From Limnanthes douglasii subsp. nivea (lineage: Eukaryota; Streptophyta; Magnoliopsida; Brassicales; Limnanthaceae), in contig JAUPFV010000004.1 in assembly GCA_036936605.1 (NCBI GenBank), forward strand, positions 286,234,009-286,298,008: 64,000 bases of DNA, given 5' to 3'. Below are positions 57,902-64,000 of this stretch, in pieces. The translations under genes and the position numbers were made by a program. The notes beneath the pieces are model-generated. The model was not told where the DNA came from and ran no database searches. It saw only the letters and a list, made by a program, of their open reading frames with translations. Within the stretch, counting starts at the first letter, position 1. Each line of letters opens with the position of its first letter.

Positions 57902-60234
57902 ATGCAAGAGGAGCGTGATAAACTCAGGGCTGAGATTGAAGCACTAAAAGTCCAAAGGTAGGCCGAGAAATATTTGGTTAAAAAGAATCAATCATGATAC
58001 TCTAAACCTAATGAGCCATATAGTAATCTCAGGAAACGTTGAGATGATCAATTCCTTAAAGCCTACCAAGAATCTAAAAAATAACATCGAACTAAACATT
58101 GTACAAGCACATCGGATTCGGTTGAGGGCTCCACAACAGAATCAGATTCAGAAGTTTCCTCTTCCTCGTCGAGTAATGATCATGGATGCAAAAAGAAGGA
58201 AAAAATCTAGTTAAGAAATAAGATAAAAAAGTATCAAAATTTAAGTAAACATGATTTATTAGTAAAGGAAATGAAATGGAAGGGCAATGATAAGAAGTAT
58301 TATTAAAGGAAAATTGAAGGGTCGGCGGATAATAACATAAATCACTTGCTAAGTGATCAATTTGCAGTGCAATCCAAGCCTAGTATTTTTTCCACTCCCA
58401 ACGATGATCACATGTTCAACCAGTGCCATAAATAGATGCATACAGCGTTGTCTTCAATAAATTTATCTGGGCATCTACCTAAGCGATCTGATAGTTCGAA
58501 GATGGAAAAATACGATGGGAGTCACGACCCCGATAATCATCTTGAACAATTTAAATTTTTAATGATGATGATGATGATGAGTTATTGTATAGAGCTTTAT
58601 CACAAACATTTAAGGGTACTGCCTTATGGTGGTACAATAGATTGCCAGAAGGATCAATCAAAAATTTCGATATGTTTTGGATGATGTTCCGAAGGTAGTT
58701 CATGGGAAGTAAAGAACTTAAAAGGAATTGTGACATGATAATTTACTGTGGGCAATATCCAAATGAGTCATTAAAAGATTATATTATCTGTTTTGTGAAT
58801 ACTAAAAATGGATTGGATGATTGTTCTGAACAAGTGGTCATATCTTCACTTTAGCATGAATCGTTGGCAGATTCAGTGACTCGGAAAAAAGATTACGCCT
58901 GAGGTGGATTGTTGAACCAGGTCGGAAAGTAAATTATTGTGGAGAAAACCAAGAAATTAAGGTAACTTCATCAGTATAAATATGCACCCACAACCTCTTT
59001 CCTATAAGCTAGTAAACAGTCTCGAGCTACAGTTAGTAATCAACCTAGAGACTCAGGGCAAGGTTCTAATCGGCCCAGATAGAGCCAGTCAAATCAGGGT
59101 CAACAGTCAAGGCCAATGGGAAATCAATGGGTCCAACCAGAGTATTATGCATAATTAATTGAAAATATAACCACTATTCATTAAAGGGCCAAGAATGTTA
59201 TAAAATTCCAAAGCCCAATGCCTATCCAAACTCCAAGAAAAAAATACACGGTTTTGCAAGTACCATAATGGTGTAGGGCATGAAACTAAAAATTGTATTG
59301 CCCTAATACAAGAGATACAAGCATTGATCGAAAATGAGAAATCGACCACCTTTGTGAAGTCACAGTAAGGTAACAGGAAAATGGACGGTAGATCATAACC
59401 TAGTGCAAGTGGGGCTCAAACAACATCACCTAATGTCCGAAGGAAAAATATGGAATATCGAAACAAGAGAGTGTGATGGTAATTGTTGAATTATTCGATG
59501 TGGATTCTGAGTACTTGGATTTTGATCTAGATTGGAATCGAATCAATATAATGATAGAAAGTGTTGGAAAACTGTCTAAATTGTGCCATTTCTTCGAATC
59601 ATTGACCATTTTAGGAGGAGATACAGTAACAACACCATCAAGCCGTTCCAGGAAAAGACATGTGGTCAGTTTGGTCACACAATTTGAGGGAAACATGTCT
59701 ACACACCTCTATCAAAACCCTGATCCTTTCATAGTATTTGATGAAGAAGACTTGGGGGGGGAGGGTCAGGCCCACATAAGTATGTTATGGTAATATGGGC
59801 ATCTATTGAGGGCACTGAGATCCAAAGAATTTTGATAGACACAGGGTGCTCGGAAAATATATTTTTTTCTCCACTTATAATCAGATGAAAAAGTCTTCAG
59901 TTATTCAACGGTCCAACATGACTATAGTGGGGTTTACGGGCAACTCTGCTGAAGTAATTTGAGAATTCAAAGGCAAAACATTGGTAGGCAAATGACCATT
60001 TAAGAAAATGGTAAGGGTTTTGTTTGTGGTAGTAGATTGTCCAACCTCATACAACACGATCTTTTGCAAATATTAGTTGTGAATGATGCATGCAGTAGCA
60101 TCAACTTTTCACCGATGTTTGAAATATGCGGTTGGAAGTCAAGTACGGATGGTTCGAAGTAGCCAAAAAATGGCTAAAGGAATGTTATGTCATCGCTCTT
60201 GCTCCAAAATCCATTAGAAACTGTGGTAACTAAA
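57902..60234 (+). pseudogene. gag and protease of element G (broken)
   Basis: The ATG at 57902 (MQEERDKLRAEIEALKV) matches the coiled N-terminal part of the other Tat gags but lacks their first 25 or so residues. The capsid core is near 58450-58860 (KMEKYDGSHDPDNHLEQFKF, then GALPYGGT-like decay). The zinc-like gag tail is near 59240-59370. The pre-protease spacer is at 59473-59790 (VDSEYLDFDLDWNR, FFESLTILGGDTV). The protease near 59820-59860 reads RILIDTGCSENIF, with DTG intact. Many stops. Confidence 0.8.
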
Positions 60235-63200
60235 AAAGAATATCAATTACTGAAGTTCTCTTCGGATGCGAGCAAGATAGATAATCAAAGGGAGACTCAT
60301 AATGTTGTTATCCCAGTAAAAGATGTCGAAATACATAGTCTAGCAGAAGGGAAGAATGTTAGAATTGGAACCAAACTGCCATCACAATTGAAGGAATAAT
60401 TGTTATCATTCTTATCAAAATATTTACATGTATTTTCTTGGTGCAATGAGGATATAACTGGAGTTCCAGCATATATCATTTTCTATAAACTATATGTACG
60501 ATCCAATGCAAGTCTGGTAGTCTAAATAAGGAGATCTTAGTCCAAGAGGTGGATCGATTAACCAAGGTGGAGAACATTCGAGAATCCTAGTATCCATTTT
60601 GAAATTTAGAATCCGGTGTTTTTCAAAAATAATAATGACAGGTAACGGATATGCATTAATTTTACATACCTCAACAGAGCATGCTCCAAAGATCTCTTTC
60701 ATGTACCTCAAATAGATCAGCTGGTAGATTCCATTTTGATAAATAAATTGTTATCCTTTATGGATGCTTTTGTCGGGAACAATCAAATATAAATGGACTC
60801 GAATGATCTGGACCATACCACATTCATTTTTGACAGGGGATTCATCGTTACAAGGTAATGACTATTGAGTAAAACAATGTTGGGGCCACTTACCACTGAT
60901 TGGTCAATAAATCCTTTGCCATTCGAATCATAATAAATATGGAAGTTTATATTACTGACACGATGGTAAAAATCCCAAGGGAGGAGGATCATATACATGA
61001 CCTTCAAGAAATGTTTTCTAACTTAGAAACCATTAACTTAAAATTGAATCCGGAGAATTGTACATTTGGTGTCCGGTACAGTAAATTTCTAGGCTATATC
61101 AGTGAGAAAGAGATCCAGACTGACCCAGATCAGTTGAATGCTTTATTAGTTATGGATCCTCCTCGGACCACCAAATAAGTTCATGTGTTGACTGGAAGAT
61201 TGACAATTCTAAATAGGTTTATTTCAAGATCACCAGATAAGTGTGAACAACTTTTCCAAGTACTGAGAAATGCTAAAGACTTTAAGTGGGCCTCAATTTG
61301 TAATGAAGCATTCCTTGAATTCAAACGATATTTATCTTCGCCAAGAACTCTATTAAAACCCATTGTTGGAGAAAGACTCTACATGCACCTAGCAGTGTCG
61401 AATTATGTTGTAAGTGCAGTATTGGTTCGAGAAGTTGACAACTAGCCTCGTCATGTTTACTACATCAGTGAGAGTTTATTGAATGTTGAAAGAAGATACC
61501 TTAGGTTGGAAAAGCTAGATTTAGCTTTGCTAATATTTTCTAGAAAAATGAGGCTTTATTTTCAAGCGCATTTATATGACAGTTCGAATTTATTTTCCTC
61601 TTAAAAATGTGTTACAAAAATCAGACATGTGAGGTCGAATGACTAAATGGTCTATCGAATTAGGGGATTATGATATTGACTTTGCTCCTCGAACGACAAT
61701 CAAAGCTCAAGATGTAGCCAAATTCTTCGTTGAATTCTACTCGTACAGACCTTATGAGGAATATCAAGTTAACATGCATGGGAAATAATAGGTAATTCGA
61801 ACAGATGGTGGATCCAATATGATGGGATGTTGTGCTTGAGTTTGCTTGATTTTACCCATTAGAGATTCAACGTACCAAGATATACATTTTGGTTTTAAGG
61901 CATCAAACAACGAAGCAAAATATGAAGCGACTATAACAGGTCTAAGGTTAGCTCAGATATGTGGTGCCAAAAGTCCTCAATTCTTTAGTGGCTCACACTC
62001 AATCATTTATCAGGCACATGGACAATCTGAAACCAAGAAAAATCACTTAGTGAAATACTTAAGGGTATTGAAATAAAGTTTATACTGGTTTTAAATATGT
62101 TAAATACATACATGTGTTAATATCGAAAAAGTTGATGTATGATTCTCTGGCCACCATTGCATATTCTGAAGCATACCCTTGGATTATTGTACAAGAATGT
62201 CCATATATAGCGACAACTCTTGAAATGGAAATCAATGCTGAAGAAAATTTCCAAACATCAGTTATAGTGAGTCGATAGTAAAGATATGATATCTAAGAGT
62301 TTATTACTAACAAAATCATATCTGAAGATAAATGATTAGCCAACAAGTTAAAGTTTAAGGTACATTGGTTTTTGGTTTTAAGAGGGGTCCTCTATAAAAA
62401 AAATCTTTCAGTAAGACTTGATTACGTTGCCTCGGATATGATGAGTCCCGATAATTTTGATTTGAACTACATAATGAGGAAAGATCAGCCCATTGTGGCT
62501 ATAAGGCTTTGACCCAAATAGTCTTATTTGTAGGGTATTACTTGTCATTTATTATGGCAGATTCTAAAGAATTAGTTAGAAGATGTGATCCCTGTTAGAG
62601 GTATAGAAATGCAATACATGTACCATCAGTTCCGATGAAGTCAGTATCTGAAGCAATATATTTTGACAAATTGGGGCTTGACTTAGTTGTGCCCATTTTA
62701 ATGGCTTCTAGAGGGTGTCAAACTATTATTTTGGCTATAAATTATTTTCCAAATTGGATATAAGTTGCACCCCTCTTCAGAATGACTTCCAAAGCAGTAA
62801 TTAAATTTATCATATCCAATATTTGTCGTAGGTTTGGAATTCCCAGACGCATTACAGTAGATGACGAACCTCAGTTTGACAACATGGATATATATATTTT
62901 ATGCGCATCGAGAGAAATTCAAAATTTCTTATCTTCTCCTTTTCACCCCAAGCCAACGAACAAGTAGAGATGGAAAATAGAACTATCTTGATGGTACTTA
63001 AAAAGAATTTAGAAAGAGCAGCTGTTAAATGACATAACTACTTACAAGAGGTACTATAGGGCCTACCGAACCACTCCCCACACTACTACACAAGAATACT
63101 CATTCACCTTGATTTATGGAGTGTATGCAATTGCACCTATAGAAACTACTATTCCTTATTTTAAGGTTCAAAATTATTCCGAATAAAATAATGAAGCTGC

Positions 63201-63517
63201 AATAAGAACGCAGTTAGATCTGATTGAAGAAAAGAGAATAAAAGCCCACTTTGAGAACCATTCACTACCAGGGCTTGATGAAGAGTAAGTATGCATCTAA
63301 AATACAAATAACAAATTTCAAAGTAGGGGATAAATTTTTAAGAAAAATGTGTATGCACACCAAAGATAGGAAGTTCATAAAGTTGGCTCCAAATTGGGAA
63401 GGGTCATACACTGTGTATGAGAATATTAAGCAGGGAACATACATGTTAGTTGATCAGGAAGGCAATCCCTTGAGGCACCTATGGAATGTCAAACATTTAA
63501 GGTTATATCTTGAATAG
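60235..63517 (+). pseudogene. pol of element G: RT, RNase H, second RNase H, integrase (broken)
   Basis: RT pieces occur at 60297-60480, 60640-60900 and 60900-61178 (MEVYITDTMVK where others have YIDD, so the catalytic pair is altered to TD). RNase H is at 61185-61740 (LTGRLTILNRFISRSPDKCE, VSAVLVREVDN). The second RNase H is at about 61795-62076 (RTDGGSNMMG, FKASNNEAKYEATITGLRLA). Integrase is at about 62440-63517 with a CDPC zinc pair, a DDEPQFDN reading at the core and the C-terminal LAPNWEGSYTVYENIKQGTY. It ends at the TAG at 63515. Confidence 0.85.
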
Positions 63518-63613
63518 ATTTATGTTGTAAATATTTACCTTGTTTTAGATCAATGTAAATATTATGAGAACATACATATTAGTTGATCAGGAAAGCAATC
63601 CCTTGAGGCACCT
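63435..63613 (+). repeat. 46-bp duplicated segment at the end of integrase in element G
   Basis: 63435-63480 (GAACATACATGTTAGTTGAT onward) recurs at 63568-63613 with two mismatches. The second copy lies after the pol stop and abuts the conserved GC-rich block, replacing the sequence that stands there in element B. Confidence 0.9.
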
Positions 63614-63642
63614 GTGGCGCGGGGAGGTTTTAATAAGGTATC
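63614..63642 (+). other. Conserved post-integrase block (element G copy)
   Basis: TGGCGCGGGGAGGTTTTAAT then AAGGTATCC. Matches 13239-13267 in element B nearly base for base, although flanks do not align. Function unknown. Confidence 0.75.
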
Positions 63643-64000
63643 CAAATTTTCATTAATCTACCTTTTTTTCCTTTGAAAATTTCGGTCAAATGTACTAAGT
63701 TCTTATTTTCTTCTAATGGATTACCTTCGAATCGCCTAAGTATACCAAGTTTTTATTGCCTTCAAATGACCTGTACGAAGTTCTTATTACCTTCGAATGA
63801 ACTAAGTTTACCTAGTCCTTATTGCATTTGAATGGATTACCTTTCAATGACCCAAATGTACTAAGTTCTTATTACCTTCAAATGGCCCATGTATATCAAA
63901 TTTTAATTTCTCCAAAAACAAATCATGTTTAATTGTGTTAGGATAAAAATGGAGGTGAGAATATATAAAAGTAAATCAAAATTAATAAGTCGATATATAA
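63643..64000 (+). other. Non-coding tail of element G
   Basis: Contains about six loose repeats of CTAAGTT(C/T)TTATT(A/G)CCTTC-GAATG(G/A) words between 63690 and 63900. No ORF. In element B the antisense gene begins about 400 bp after the same block, so any equivalent would lie beyond the edge. Confidence 0.6.

Larger units (their letters stand above)
57540..64000 (+). mobile_element. Tat-type Ty3/Gypsy element G, heavily decayed, runs off right edge
   Basis: LTR-like start at 57540 (TGATAGGGTCAG), then gag, protease, RT, RNase H, second RNase H and integrase to 63517. After these come the conserved post-integrase GC-rich block (63614-63642) and non-coding DNA to the window end. The 3' LTR is outside, as would be any antisense gene. 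Domain order matches element B, but there are dozens of stops, so it is the oldest Tat copy here. Inserted into gag remnant F. Confidence 0.85.

Noticed and set aside
1..64000. tRNA, rRNA, CRISPR arrays or organelle DNA insertions
   Set aside because: I saw no cloverleaf-type genes, rRNA motifs, spaced direct repeats of CRISPR type or recognisable plastid/mitochondrial genes.

Overview
This window is nuclear DNA of a flowering plant, probably a eudicot. It holds only two host genes that I can defend. Both have plant-style introns and plant-specific family membership: a plastid FtsH-like AAA protein (FTSHI3 type, 46044-49942, + strand) and a mitochondrial proline dehydrogenase (51719-54512, - strand). 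They are convergent neighbours about 1.8 kb apart. There are no bacterial-style operons, tRNA or rRNA genes, or CRISPR arrays.

Almost everything else is nested transposable elements. (1) 1-5219: 5' two-thirds of a decayed Ty3/Gypsy Tat-type element on the - strand, cut by the window edge. (2) 5220-6450: remnant of an Athila-like Gypsy element (- strand). (3) 6880-7061 and 17404-18027: one Ty1/Copia remnant split by a 10.3-kb Tat-type element (7062-17403). That element is structurally complete: LTRs 407/408 bp, target-site duplication GTGTT, dual RNase H. It carries a large antisense gene between pol and the 3' LTR. (4) 18028-24284: a head-to-head, LTR-bounded palindrome of a related Tat family, with 2.6-kb inverted arms and a 1.05-kb spacer. 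(5) 24285-~26600: another Tat-like Gypsy fragment (- strand). (6) 27130-31187 and 37626-~37930: a fossil Helitron Rep/helicase gene (- strand) interrupted by a complete 6.4-kb Copia element (31188-37625, TSD TATCA). (7) ~37930-45750: AT-rich gene-free DNA with one SINE-like insertion (43707-43810). (8) 56180-57539: old Gypsy gag remnant. (9) 57540-64000: a second decayed Tat-type element on the + strand, running off the right edge.

The most notable object is the antisense gene of the 10.3-kb Tat element. Two long ORFs on the - strand (16628-15269 and 15187-13665) join across an 81-nt GT-AG intron into one uninterrupted 960-codon reading frame. The sense gag-pol of the same copy carries about ten stops and frameshifts. 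The protein has a region resembling the 'putative gypsy type transposon' family, basic NLS-like clusters and a long C-terminal coiled coil. The second notable object is the palindromic element: each end is a 5' LTR-gag half, and the two flanks come from different older transposons with no matching target-site duplication. That points to a rearrangement joining two elements rather than one integration.

All percentages are counts by eye. Lineage names rest on motif recognition, not on searches.
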